A stretch of DNA of 64,000 bases from Magnolia sinica (lineage: Eukaryota > Streptophyta > Magnoliopsida > Magnoliales > Magnoliaceae): assembly GCF_029962835.1 (NCBI RefSeq), contig NC_080577.1, positions 26,146,501 through 26,210,500 of the forward strand. The letters run 5' to 3'. Below are positions 11,776 through 23,513 of the stretch, in pieces. Both the position numbers and the translations under genes were made by a program. The first letter of the stretch is position 1. Each line of letters starts with the position of its first letter. The notes below the pieces were generated by a model. That model had not been told where the DNA came from, made no database searches, and saw only the letters and a program-made list of their open reading frames with translations.

Positions 11776-12363
11776 ATAAGTTATGTGAAGCACGGCCAAA
11801 TATAAAGTGTCAAAATTCTATCAAATCCTTCAAAGAATCATAAAATTTTGTAAAGTAAAAAACCACACGTCATGCAAACGAAAAAAGATGCCTAACCCCT
11901 TCCTTTTTCTTCACCATGTCATTTGCTTGAGATATGTGGTCGCAAATTAACCGCAGGAGTCACTTGAGTTAAGAAATCATGTGATTCCCTAACCCTTAAG
12001 TGATTATATGGTTTCTAGCTGACCTTAGATTCTAAGATTCATTTGGTTAGTGACAATTCTAAACTAAATGTATTTTCACACATGAGTTAATTATATCACG
12101 CTCTAAATGCACTAATAAAGTAAAAGGCTAAGGAAGTGAGGGCACCACTCATGTAAAAGCGTATACGTTTATGTTCATGGCCAAAAAAAAACATGATGTC
12201 GTATTAACTAATTGGGCCACACATTTATGAAAAGGTACATAGTTGGGAGACTAACCAATAAATGTGGACCCACCTCATGACCATTGTAGTCTATAATTTG
12301 GAGGGTGAGGAACATATTCAAATTGCATACATACTGTCAGTAGCAACTTGCTACTAAATGGTG

Positions 12364-12856
12364 CTCTGTGGACTCCACCATTATGTAAGTGTTTTTTCCA
12401 CGTTGTCTGTCCATTCTTTTCGGCTTATTTTACAGCATGAGCTAAAAAGTGAGGCAAACCCAAATCTCGAGTAGACCATACCACACGAAATGGTGGTGAT
12501 TGAATGCCCATCATCAAAAATTTATTAGGGGCCACAAAAGTTTTGGATATCAATTGATATGTGTATTTCCAATTCATCTAAGGTTGTGTGATTAAACGCC
12601 CACCATAATATTTATTTGTCATCCAACATGTTGAAAAGGTTAAGTAGACCAGGGTGAAAGGAAAACATAAATATCAACTTGATCCAAAAATTTTGTAACC
12701 CATAAGAAAATTTTAATGGTTAATCACCATTGTGTCCTATGGCATGGTCCACCTGAGAAGTGGATATGCTTCTTCTAGTCTCACATCCTAAAATGATATG
12801 GAAAAACGGATGGACGACGTGGATGTACAACACATACATCATGGTGAGCCCCATGG
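12364..12856. mobile_element. Foldback (MITE-like) element
   Basis: A full-length core of the family. It runs from CTGTGGACTCCACCATTATG through the middle blocks (CACAAAAGTTTTGGAT and its inverse ATCCAAAAATTTTGT) to GTACAACACATACATCATGG and GAGCCCCATGG. The arms are inverted and imperfect. CAGTAGCAACTTGCTACTAA just before it is itself a small inverted repeat and may belong to the outer end. Confidence 0.7.
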
Positions 12857-13025
12857 TCATGACCTGAAGAAACTCGGTTAGGTCCCAACTTGATTGAATT
12901 TGCTCCCATTGAATGGCATATAAACATCATACTACGGCCTCAACAAGGTGCCTAAAAAAATATAAAAGGAGCCCACACACTGGGCAAGGGGGCAAAAGAG
13001 CAAAGAAATCAAAGAAAAAAAAAGA

Positions 13026-13142
13026 TGCTCACACTAAGGTCAAGGGAAAAGCTCACACCCTCGATCAAGGAAAACCTCGCACCCTAGGCGAAGGAAAGAG
13101 CGCACACCCCAGGTCAAGGAAAAGCCCACACCCCATATCGAG
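13026..13142. repeat. Minisatellite, about 24-25 bp unit, five copies
   Basis: Repeated text of the form GCTCACACCCTCGATCAAGG-AAAA in five successive variants. It makes a Lys/His/Pro-rich frame (12913-13149) that I do not regard as a gene. Confidence 0.6.
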
Positions 13143-14140
13143 TAAATAAAAGGAGATAGTTAAGTTGAAATCAGTGAGGCTAACTCAAGCTTAGAGATAA
13201 CGCAAATGGAGGAATTGGATTGGACACTAGAAAGGCTTAGAGATTTGCACGTTTTGTTTATTAATGATCATCACCTTGCCTTAATAGTCAAAGATAAGGG
13301 AACGCAGACTATGAGCGACAAGTCTCATGCTCCAAGAGGAAGAACCAGGCTCCAAGATCGCACATAAACATGCTTCATCGTGCACTTTGATAAGAATACC
13401 TGAAACGATAGAAACAACTCTCCTCAGGTAGAAGAGAATAACTGACAAGTTCCTATCCCCTGGCCCTTAGTTATCAATATCGGTGATAGCCCCTAAACAA
13501 CTCTGTAAAAAGAAGAGAATGATAAGAGGTCAATCTTTGAAGAGGTAATCTTAGCACAAGAGAACAACTAAAAAGGCTCATGGTGATTAGTAGGGACCCT
13601 TGGCTGAGGGAAGAAGAAGTGCCTGGGAAAAAGATAAAATAACATTGGGAGATTCAGGCTACCAAAATTTGTGCTAGATCAGCATTTAAAATAGAAGAGT
13701 GGATGTCACACATGTATCAACTTAATTTTTAGGCTCATATGGATACATGATCTAGGTCAATAATGAAAAGAATTGAAATTGTGGGCCATGTATGGCATGT
13801 TTCCATCTTCCAATGTAATGATTGGTATGGATCGATCACATGACCATCAGGGTAGGACCCATATTGTTAATGAGTGTACACAATTTTATGGACATAAAGT
13901 ACCATATAGAAAACTTTGAGTAGAGTTGTATTGGAAAGTAGCTTCTCTCCCAAGAACAACAACTCAGGATAGAGCTGTATTGGAATATGGCTTCTCTCCT
14001 AAAATCCAAATTAGGAAGACATAGGCAAGTGAAAAAGTCCTACAATGGGTGGGATCTTCACACAACCACTCTACCTATATACAATGCATTCAGTCCCTAG
14101 ATTTGATGCTAATAGCGATCATGGAATCCACTATGATTCT
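13143..14140. mobile_element. Possible LTR sequence upstream of a primer-binding site
   Basis: No coding sequence. The only reason for calling it is that it ends in CACA directly before a tRNA-Met-type primer-binding site (next entry), so some part of it is likely a 5' LTR. I cannot locate the left LTR end. Confidence 0.3.
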
Positions 14141-14146
14141 CACATG

Positions 14147-14158
14147 TGGTATCAGAGC
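14147..14158 (+). other. Retroelement primer-binding site (initiator tRNA-Met type)
   Basis: TGGTATCAGAGC is complementary to the 3' end of plant initiator tRNA-Met, the usual primer for many copia and gypsy elements. It follows ATTCTCACA after two bases, the normal layout of LTR end, short spacer and PBS. No gag or pol follows, so the element is non-autonomous or decayed. Confidence 0.6.
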
Positions 14159-16156
14159 AATATTATGCATTGTTTTAAATTCTAAGAGATTGATTCCAAA
14201 CTTAATCAGAAGTTGTGGGATTCCATCGGCAACAACCAATTAAGTCTTTCATATAAATTCAAACTCAATATAGAAAATTCGGACTAAAATCTAGTGCCGA
14301 TCATCAAAATTTGACAAACGCCATGTTGGGTCAGCGTCTAAAATAGTCAGGGGAAAACCCTATTAGAATCTCTAGTAATAGTGTTTAATCGCACATGTAC
14401 TCCATCTCAGATTGCATTTTGGCCTCCAAATCAACGCCTCAACCATGAAATCCAACATATGTTTGATCATTGTTGTGACTCTCTCTTCGCCAGTTGAATT
14501 CCAATAGCCATGTTATTGTTGCTCCTCGCTATCATATCTTCATTGGAATTGAGTTGCAAAGAAGCATAAAAATGAAGTAGCATAGAGACTCTTCAATCTC
14601 TTAGCATGACATTGGGGTTGTTGGAATCCCATATGAAATCGTGATAACGATGGATCTCTTGGGGCAACGACAGGAGCCATAGTCAGAGTTAGGGTTATAT
14701 ATTAAAACCCTTTTCTCCTCAAACATGGATTATCGGCCCTTGTTTGGAACCCATCAACGTTGATTGATCATACAGAGTAGATGTTAAAGGATCTCTCGGT
14801 AACCATTAATGGCCTCTATCCCGATCAAAACCTACCTTTGCTTCCCTTTCTTCCTCTTAATATCCGGTGATGACTAATTACGGCAGGAGACTGAGCGGTC
14901 TAAGTTCATGGTGACCATGGCTGAATAGAAGCTGTGAGCCATGGTCATTCAGGCTGAGAATGAGAGCATGTTTGGGAATCTGATTTCAGGGACCACTGTC
15001 ACCGCCGGGATAGGGCTAATTGTGCTAAGGAGGATCGAGGCATGGAGAGAGATTGCTGCCACATTGGCGAACGTCTCCATCACCCATATATCCTACGGTG
15101 CCAAATCCTCCAAGGCCATCATGCAGAAGTAGGTTACGCCATGATAGAGGGCAGAAAGGCATCAAGAAGGGTTTCATTTGGGTTCTCAGTAGCCATAGAG
15201 ATTATAGAAGTAGGGTTTCAACCCTGCTTGATGATTGAATTAGGGTCTAAGGTTTAGACAGAGAAGGGCTAGGAATGGGCTTTGCTGGCTTAGGGTCTCG
15301 ATTGTGGAAATGATTTGAAATTGGGGGGTTTTTTCTTGGTTGTACCTTCAAAAGGTGGATAACTATTGGGTTAGTTGTTAGCAATTGGGCCCACTTCCGT
15401 TAACAGACCCATGGTTGGGCCTATTTGCATCTTAATCCAGCAATAGGGCCCAGTTTTTGTTTTCTAGACCCATGGTTGGGCCTGTTTGCAACCAATAGTT
15501 GGGTCCAGGTTCAGCTTACCAGACCCAATATTTTGGACCCAATATTTCTATTTTCTAGACCAATGGTTGGATCTATTTGCATCCATTACTTGGGTCTAGG
15601 TTTAGCTTACCAAACCCAATATTTGGACTTTTTTTTTTTTGGCCTAATTTTAAGCTAGTTTGAGGCCTGGTTTTAGGCTATTTTTGGGCTATTTCTCGGC
15701 CCAATCTTGGGCTCATTTCCAGTGCATTGAGCCTCTTTTATGTAAGATGGACTATGAGCATTTTTTAAGCCTAATTTTTTTATACCTCATTGAGACCTAG
15801 TTGTAGACCTATTTAGGCATAATTTCGAGTGCCTAATTAAGAGCATTTAAGGAACCAATTTTTCATCATTGAATACTTGATTAACCACCTAATTTGAGGG
15901 CTAAAATATAAAGTTTTGATCTTTCTTGTTGAATTAGGTGGATGGGTTATAAATTTTTATTTTGGATTATCAACATTGGTCACTTAAGCCTAATTTTATT
16001 CATTCTAGTTTAAAGGGCATTGGACAAAGTTTATGGGTGTTATGCTCACCTATTCTGTGAGCATTCATGCATTGGCAGTAGTTAGACACAGTATAGACAA
16101 TGACCCATATGGCTCAGTTCACCCATCTCCTTGTCTAAAAGGCATCAAGAATATCT
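14159..16156. other. Unassigned, possibly internal region of a non-autonomous retroelement
   Basis: Lies downstream of the primer-binding site. Small frames exist (for example 14941-15132) but none shows a domain I recognise. At 15370-15620 a phrase of the type GGGCC(C/T).GTTTG...AGACCCA(A/T)GGTTGG is repeated several times with variations. Confidence 0.35.
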
Positions 16157-18520
16157 GTAAGACCTCATCCATTCTATACCATTTTCTATGCCTATGTGCA
16201 TGATGATCGACGTCCTTAGCCAGACCTAGATTGGCCGTTCATAGTGCACACCTAATTGACCGGAACCCCAAAACCTTGAAACATATTTCATATCGATCGC
16301 TCCGTCGCCGTAATCATGGAGGTACAACCCGTGCGTCTGTACGACACTCCATTAATGAGATACGCCATGAAGAATCGTTAGTGTATCATGTGCGCATAGC
16401 GCCATGTACTCCATTCCACACACGTGCACAACACATGCTATGCACACATGCACATGCCACACATGGGTGAGAGAATCTCTACCCATGTGTGTGATGTCAC
16501 ACACCCATACCCCTCCTCTCTCATGTGCATGCAAGGTCAACTCTTCTCTATGTCATACCATATGCATGACATCATCACACCATACTATCACATGTCCCTT
16601 TAATCTACCATTAATTACAAATCATGAATTAATTGTCATAATCCTAGTCTAAGCTAACCAAGATCACATTAATTGAATCTAACCACATTTTAAATTTTTC
16701 TCTACAAATAGTCCTTCATCCCTTAGTATTTCACCATTTTTCTACACAAGGAGAGAGAGAGAGAGAGAGAGAGAGAGGGGAGTGATCTTGGTGGGCTATC
16801 AATCCTATCCCTCCCATCCATCTCAACCATCCATTTATTCCATCAAGGTGAGTACACCTCCTCCACTCTTATGGTTTGTTTCCTTTTTGATTATTTGGAT
16901 GATTAATAGTGGTGATGATTTGATGATAATGATGTGATCAATAGTGTTGATGCATAGGAGAATACATATAAAGAGATGATTAATAGTGGTGATGATATGA
17001 TGATATTGATGTGATTAATGATGTGAATGCATAGGAGGATTCATACAAATAAATAATAAAATAATAATTTGTTATAGACCTTATGTGGGACCCATTGATA
17101 TTGGGCCCCACCAGAACCTTTGTATACCATCCAAATAGTCCAGTGTGGCCCATTGGAGTGGCCACACACACATCCATGCACACAAGTGCACACCACACCA
17201 AAATAAATAAATAAATAAATAATATCAAAAAAATAAAAAAACAAGGGGTGGACGGCGTCCCCACTGCTGCTTGAAAGAGGAGAAGAAAAGGGCTGTGGGT
17301 CTACAACGGGCCCCACCCATGATGTATACACTTAATCCATGCCGTCTATCCGATTCCCTAGCTTATTTTAGGCATTGAGCCGAAAAATGAAGTCAATCCA
17401 AATCTCTAGTAGGCCACACCATCAAAAGGACTATTTTTATAGTGATAAATTGTTAAGGCCCACTATAATGTTCCTCTACGTCAAAACATATTGAATATTA
17501 GGCTTCTTAGACCCATCACGAGTTAGGGAACCCAGCAGGTGGAGTGGATCATCATGATATGGGCCCCACCTATGAAAAACCACGAATACAAAAAAAAAAA
17601 AAAAAAAGCAGCACCTGGACGTTGTTGCTGTCAGCGTCTAGATGACACTGCAGCATGCAGCGTCTACTGCTGGACGCTGGAAGAATAGTGGCCCCACCAC
17701 AGGCCCCACCATGATGCATGTCGAGCTTCTACACTGTGCATTTGATGGGTCTCCTTTAGAAAGTAGGACACCCCAAAAATCAGTCGTACACGGAATGAAC
17801 TCAGGTGGCCCACACCATCTAAAAAAATGAGAAGATTATATTGATATCAGCAAGTTCTGTGGGTCTGATCATGAGGAATATGCTATATCCAAACCCTTCA
17901 TCCATTTGGTGAGCTTTTCTTTAAGGCTTGAGAAGAAAAATAAGACAGATCTAACTATCAGGTGGTCCACACTATAAAAAGTAATGGGGGATTGAACGTC
18001 CGCCATTGAAACCCTTTTTGGGTCATAGAAGTTTTGGACCAATATGAAATTTGTTTTTGCTCTTACTTCAGGTCTCTGTGACCTTATGAACAGATTAGAT
18101 GGAAAATAAACATTATGCTAGGCCCTATGAATGGTTTAAGGGTGAAATCATTATCTTGACTACTATTTGTAGTATGGTCCAAATAATCTTTGGATATGAT
18201 TCATTTTTGTTTGGATAATGCTCTAAAATGATCTCTAAATATAGATGAACAGTGTAGATTTAATAAATATATTACTTTGGGATCCACGTAACTTTGATCT
18301 CCTTGAACCTTTCGTACAACTCGGAGCTCGAGTATATAGAATCACTTGCTGGGGTTCACTTGAAATTTAGATGCATCTGAAACTTAGACTGACCCCTTAA
18401 CCAAGTGGGACACACATATTGGATGGGCTGGATTTGTGAACCACGCCTTGGTGGCCCAACAAATGATTATGAATGTTTAATAGAGGGTAACTCTCTCAAC
18501 TTTTGTGTGTGGTATGGCCC
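16157..18520 (+). mobile_element. Truncated long LTR, family shared with 24785-30989
   Basis: Begins TGTAAGACCTCATCCATTCT and can be followed beside 24785-27165 for about 2.36 kb in the same orientation: the same TGTGATGTCACACACCCATA stretch, (GA)n tract (16750-16778), GTCAGCGTC palindromes and embedded foldback copy (about 17853-18300). Similarity stops at TGTGGTATGGCCCAC, after which the two copies have unrelated sequence. The 3' part of the LTR is therefore missing here. No gag or pol lies beside it. Confidence 0.65.
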
Positions 18521-18714
18521 ACACGAGCCATAGATTGACTTGATTTTAAGCCCCAGGCCCACCATGGATTGGTGGCCCATGAATTATGCAAAATGGATTG
18601 TTTGCAATGTGATATACGAATGGCTCGGATCCTTGTTAAAATTACTATGTATTGCCGGCGTACAATCGCGTGACTATGTAGTGTGTGAACAAATATGATC
18701 GACTTAGCGGTTAA

Positions 18715-18835
18715 ATTTTCAAAGTTCTCAAATATGTCACTCAGTTCGCGATGATTTTCACTCACTTCGCAATCAATTTCACTCACTTCTAGGGTAGGTT
18801 CACTCACTTCGCATTAAATTTCACTCACTTCTCGG
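18715..18835. repeat. Short tandem repeat, TTTCACTCACTTCGCAA type
   Basis: Four to five imperfect copies of about 21-24 bp (TTTCACTCACTTCGCA...), followed by the same motif inverted (GAAGTGATTGAAAATGAGTG). Read on the minus strand the unit resembles that of the 21 bp array at 19470-20215. Confidence 0.6.
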
Positions 18836-19010
18836 TCCTGAAGTGATTGAAAATGAGTGCAAAGTGAGTGTTGTCTGATTTTTGGGCTTAACTGTAATTA
18901 CCATGTAAATGGGTAACAATTATTCACTTAGGTAATTACCACATCTTTCCCTATGTAGATGTGACAACTTACTTTTTTAACACTTAAATCAAGCAATATA
19001 CAAAATTAAT

Positions 19011-19442
19011 GTGGGGCCCACTATGATGTATGTGATGTATCCACACCGCTCATTTGTTATGCTAGCTGAATTTAGGGCATGAGCAAAAAAATGGGGGAGA
19101 TCCAAAGCTCAAGTGGACCACACCATAGGAAACAACAAGAATCAAACACCTACCATAAAAAACTTTTTAGGGCCTTTAAAAGTTTTGCATAAGGCTAATA
19201 TTTGTGTTTTCCCCTTATCCATGTCTATGTGACCTTATGAACGGGTTAGATGATGGAAACACCTCAATGTGGGCCTAGTTAGGGAAATAAATTTCAATGG
19301 TATACGAATTAAGGTTATTGTTTCCTGTCGTGTGAGCCATTTGAGTGTTATATCGGCCTCATTTTTAGTCTGAAGCCTCAAAATGTTATAATAAAATAGA
19401 TGGACGATGTCGATATATCATATACATTATAGTGAGGTCCAC
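19011..19442. mobile_element. Foldback (MITE-like) element
   Basis: A full core from GTGGGGCCCACTATGATGTA to CATATACATTATAGTGAGGT, with the middle blocks CTCAAGTGGACCACACCATA, AAAAGTTTTGCATAAGGCTA and CTGTCGTGTGAGCCATTTGA. Outer terminal repeats are not recognisable. It sits immediately before the 21 bp minisatellite. Confidence 0.7.
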
Positions 19443-19469
19443 ATATTCAACTCCATGCATTTTTTGTGA

Positions 19470-20215
19470 AGGGAATTGACCGTGAAATGCATGGAAATGA
19501 CCGTGAAGTGAAGGGAATTGAACGTGAAATGCTTTGAAATGACCGTAAAGTGAAGGGAATTGACCGTGAAATGCATGGAATTGACCGTGAAGTGAAAAGG
19601 AATCGCTAGAATTGACCGTGAAATGCTTGGAATTGACTGTGAAATGAAGAGAATTGACCATGAAATGCATGGAATTGACCGTGACGTGAAAGGAATTGAC
19701 CGTGAAATGCATGGAATTGACCATAAAGTGAAGGGGATTGACCGTGAAATGAATTGAATTGACCATGAAGTGAAGGGGATTCACATGAAATTAAGCGTAA
19801 AATGCATGGAATTGACCCTGAAATGAAGAGAATTGACCGTGAAATGCATGGAATTGACCGTGAAGTGAAAGGAATTGAACGTAAAATGCATGGAATTGAC
19901 CATGAAGTGAAGGAGATTGACCATGAAATGAATTGAATTGACCATTAAGTGAAGGGGATTCACATGGAATTAAGCGTAAAATGCATGGAATTGACTATGA
20001 AATGAAGTGAATTGACCGTGAAATGCATGGAATTAACCGTGAAGTGAAGGGAACTGACCGTGAAATGCATGGAATTGACTATGAAGTGAAGCGGAACCAT
20101 CGGAATTGACCGTGAAATGCATGCAATTGACTGTGAAGTGAAGGGGAATCGCATAGAATTAACCGTAAAATGCATGGAATTGATCATGAAATGAAGTTAA
20201 TTGACCGTGAAATGA
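19470..20215. repeat. 21 bp minisatellite (about 35 units) with alternating variants
   Basis: The unit GGAATTGACCGTGAAATGCAT (21 bp shown as two variants, ending AAATGCAT or AAGTGAAG) repeats across about 750 bp, and the variants often alternate to give a 42 bp higher-order period. Because 21 is a multiple of three, the minus strand has long frames (19784-19386, 19963-19781, 20187-19960) reading in Asn-Ser-X-His-Phe heptads. I take this as a property of the repeat, not proof of a protein. Degenerate versions of the motif continue to about 20550. Confidence 0.85.
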
Positions 20216-21390
20216 ATGTCTTATTGAAAATTTGAATCACAGTGGTAAGAAATTCGCAATTTTAAAGAAAGCAACAAATATATTCAATATATAATATTCA
20301 CAATCTTATTACAAAAAATGCACTACAAATTCACAGTCGTATTTAAAAAAATGCACTACAATTTGACTGGTAAAATGCGTGATATTGACCAAGTAGTGCA
20401 TGAAGAGACCGATCAATTCAGTATATTGATCGGGAACTAAGTGAAATTGATCGCCATACTTCATCAAATCGATCGCAAATTTCTTCAAGTTTATTAGATA
20501 GTCACATAAAATTGACTTCGCAATGTATGAAATTGACCATTGGAAAATAACCACAAACTTCTAAATAAATACTTAAGAATTTACTTAGAATTTAAACTCC
20601 AAGGTAATTGATCACAAACTTCAATCACTCCCTAATAACCAATGAAATCCGTGTTCGAGGAAAAGAATAAGAGTAAATTGAGGTGAAACACGTTCTTCAA
20701 AAAAATATCTTTAAAATTTTACGTTTATCAATGCATTGGCATCTTAAAAAAAAAAAAAAGAATGCAATTAGGGTTGAGCAGAATGCAACATGAAAAAATG
20801 TACTGTAATAATATGATGGAGATTATACTAAGATTCAGGAAGAAAATCTTATCGACGAGAGCCGTTTCCTCAGGCATAAAGTTCGACCATTGGAGACTTT
20901 AACTCATAGTTTCCGTGATGCATCGCTGGCTTCTGTACGCAGTAACTAACCTCGATCATCGAACCGCCTCGATAACCGACACCATTTACACCAAAATCTC
21001 GTCTCCTCTGCTCTTTCTCTCTTGCTTACTTCACGCGGGAACTTGTAACGTCTTGCCAATTTCTCAGTTACTTCATTTCCGGTGCATCTTTAAACAGGAC
21101 AGTCTAAAATACGCCGGTTGACCTCCGTGCAAGACTCGAGCCGTTGGATTCGTGCGTGGGTCGAGATTTCGATGTCGCCACAGGAATGCATGGCATGAGT
21201 CGACGTTTCCAAATTTCGACCAAAAACTGTGAGCGCGTGTCCTCAATGTTACGGGTGGGCCCCACAGCTAAAACACGGCTCATGCTTGCCTTTTTTGGTA
21301 TCAGAGCGGTCCACCTTTTTATAAGATCGCGCCAGCTCCGCCCATGAGTGAGGCCCACGGCATTGATCTAAAACGTTCAATCAATAACAC
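20216..21390. other. Unassigned, partly low-copy-looking sequence
   Basis: After degenerate minisatellite traces (to about 20550), the stretch 20820-21290 is richer in GC and CpG and shows no repeat text shared with the rest of the window. It ends at a PBS-like motif at 21296-21307. Frames at 20915-21121 and 21104-21358 have no recognised domain. Confidence 0.35.
21296..21307 (+). other. Second TGGTATCAGAGC primer-binding-site-like motif
   Basis: Identical to the tRNA-Met PBS at 14147, preceded by a T run. No LTR end is obvious just before it, so it is either a remnant PBS or chance. Confidence 0.4.
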
Positions 21391-21782
21391 TGTATGTGTT
21401 TCATCCACGCGGTTCATCCATTTTCTAAGATCATTTTATGGTATGAGCCTAAAAATGAGTAGATCCAAATGAAAAGTGGACCACATCACAGGAAACAAAT
21501 AATGTTATTGATGGAACACCCACCATTAAAAACATCTGCGTGGTTACAAAAGTCTTAGATGTATTTGTTTTTTTTTTTCATTAATGGTAATGCCTTCAAT
21601 CCCCACTGTTTTGTGTTTAGGCCCACTCGAGCTTTGTATCTACCTCATTCTTTAACACATGCCTTAAAATGATCCCTCCAAATGGATGAACGGTGTAGAT
21701 ATAAAATATACATTATGGTTGGTCCACATAAATTGGTTACGTCACTTCAGTAGAGTAACCTGTCAGTGGCTAATCCGCGTCG
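21391..21782. mobile_element. Foldback element, GCTAATCCGCGTC-type right end
   Basis: The core starts near TGTATGTGTTTCATCCACGC and ends ATAAAATATACATTATGGTT, followed by the outer arm GACGTCACTTCGGTAGAG-like sequence and the terminus GGCTAATCCGCGTC. The left outer arm is missing. Its right end lies only about 27 bp from the left end of the next copy. Confidence 0.7.
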
Positions 21783-21808
21783 AATTTGATTGTTTCCCCG
21801 GTGTTGAT

Positions 21809-22316
21809 GACGCGGATTAGCTGAGTAGGGAGACTCGCTTAAGAGACGTGACCAAGTTCTATAAGCCCCACCATGATGTATGCGTTGTATCTATACCGTC
21901 CATACATTTAGAGAGATCATTTTCGAGCATGATTCAAAGAATGACAGATTCAAGGCTAGAGTGGACCCTCTACAGAAAATAGTGGGGAGAGTGACGACCA
22001 CTGTTGAAACCTTCAGAAGGTCTACTATGGTATTTATTTGAGATCCAACCTGTTTATGTGTTAACTTAGACATGAAATAAGGGAAAACACAAATGTAAGC
22101 TTGATTTAAAACTTTTTTGTCCCCACTATTTTCTGTGGTGGGGTCTATTTGAGCTCTGGAGCTTATTCATTTTTTGGATCATGCCCTAATATGATCTTTT
22201 TAAATGGACGGATGGTGTGGATACAAAACATACATCATGGCGCGGCCTACATTACCTGATGACGTCACTTCGGTAGAGACCCTTGCTACTCAACCTGATA
22301 GTAGCTAATCCGTGTC
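21809..22316. mobile_element. Complete foldback MITE with 10 bp target duplication
   Basis: The best preserved copy. The termini GACGCGGATTAGCT and AGCTAATCCGTGTC are inverted repeats. Subterminal arms (AGACTCGCTTAAGAGACGTGA at the left, TGACGTCACTTCGGTAGAG at the right) and the long core are also inverted. Flanks are CGGTGTTGAT on the left (21799-21808) and CGGTTTTGAT on the right (22317-22326), a 10 bp duplication with one mismatch. A duplication of 9-10 bp points to a Mutator-like (MULE) source of transposase. No protein is encoded. Confidence 0.85.
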
Positions 22317-22410
22317 CGGTTTTGATACCCGGAGGACGCGGGATTGCGTACTGCGCCACCCGTACTGGTTCTACATAACGCAAGGGTACGACACAGTTGC
22401 CGACGGTCCT

Positions 22411-22806
22411 GCGTAGGCTCCACCATTGAAGTATGTGTTGTATTTACCTTATTTATCTTCTTCTTTTCTTTTTTCTTTTTTTTTTTCAGCCCATCCCGAT
22501 AAAAAAAAAAAAAAAAAGGTGGACCACACTATAGGAAAAGTTGGTGACTGAATGCCAACCATTAAAACTTCCTGCGGTCCAAAACATTTGGATCAAGTTT
22601 ACATTTATGTTTTCATTTCATCAAGGTATTTGACCTAATCAATAGGTTGGATGGCAAATAAATACTACAAGAAGTTTTTAACGGTGGGCAGTCAATCACC
22701 ACTGTTTTTCCACGATGTGATTCCTTCATTGCCCACATCTTAAAGTGAGGGAAAAATGGATGGTTGGCATGAATATACAACACATATATCCAGTTAGGTC
22801 CGCGCA
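22411..22806. mobile_element. Foldback element with internal poly(T)/poly(A) runs
   Basis: Family core from GCGTAGGCTCCACCATTGAA to CAACACATATATCCAGTTAG. Part of the left arm is replaced by T- and A-runs (about 22460-22517), so it is rearranged. Middle blocks (AAGGTGGACCACACTATAGG, ACGGTGGGCAGTCAATCACC) are clear. Confidence 0.65.
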
Positions 22807-23030
22807 TACACCCAGGTGCATGGCTCAAAGTGGTAGACTCAGTGAAAGATATCCCGTTTCAACACCGAGGTCTTGGCATTGATTCCTAGTGGGGGTGGCT
22901 AATAGTGAAGTGTGATCTGACAGTGGGTGTACTAACAAGCTAACAAAGAAAATGGTCGGCGCATAACTGAGTCCACTCTTGTTTGAAAGGGGAGCGAATT
23001 AAGTGCGCCCCCAGCAAGCCCAACGTGCTG

Positions 23031-23382
23031 AGGCTAACTTGATGTATGTGTATTATATCTACTTTTTCAGCCCGTTCATTTTACCGTATTATTTTAGGGC
23101 ATGAGACAAAAAATAAATCATATCCAATTATCATGTGGACCACACTACAAAAACTATGGCGATTGTGTGCCCATCATTAGAAACTGCCTCTGGCTCATCC
23201 TAATGTTTATTTTCCATCCCAATTGATGTATTGATGTAGGGAAAATTAAATATCAGCTTTGCCAAAAACTTTCAGTGCCCAAAAGAAGAAGATTTTAAGT
23301 GTCAATCACCCTTGTTTCCTGTAGTGTGGTCCACCTCATGTATGGATCTCCTTAATTTTTGGTCTCATGCAGAAAAATGATA
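23031..23382. mobile_element. Foldback element, right end lost at a TG/CG repeat
   Basis: The core begins GCTAACTTGATGTATGTG and runs through GTGGACCACACTACAAAAAC and TGTAGTGTGGTCCACCTCAT. It stops at AAAATGATATATGTGTGTGT, where a (TG)n(CG)n stretch (about 23380-23408) takes over. The last arm block and outer end are missing. Confidence 0.65.
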
Positions 23383-23513
23383 TATGTGTGTGTGCGCGCG
23401 CGCGTGCGCGAACGCACTGACAGCAGCACATGGGCGAATGAAATCCCGTCACGTTGGAGCACCATGGACGTGCGATATAGTGCGAGGATCATCAAACAAT
23501 TTGCATCCATTCC
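23383..23513. repeat. (TG)n(CG)n run and short unassigned spacer
   Basis: Alternating purine-pyrimidine text (TGTGTGTGCGCGCGCGCGTGCGCG) able in principle to adopt Z-DNA, at the broken end of a foldback element; followed by about 100 bp with no recognised feature. Confidence 0.6.

Noticed and set aside
14941..15257. Small plus-strand genes near 15.0 kb
   Set aside because: Three overlapping frames of similar length, no recognisable domain, inside a probable non-autonomous retroelement.
19386..20187. Three long minus-strand frames with repeated His-Phe-X-Val-Asn-Ser blocks as a repeat protein gene
   Set aside because: Fully explained by a 21 bp minisatellite; no start context, domain or flanking gene structure.
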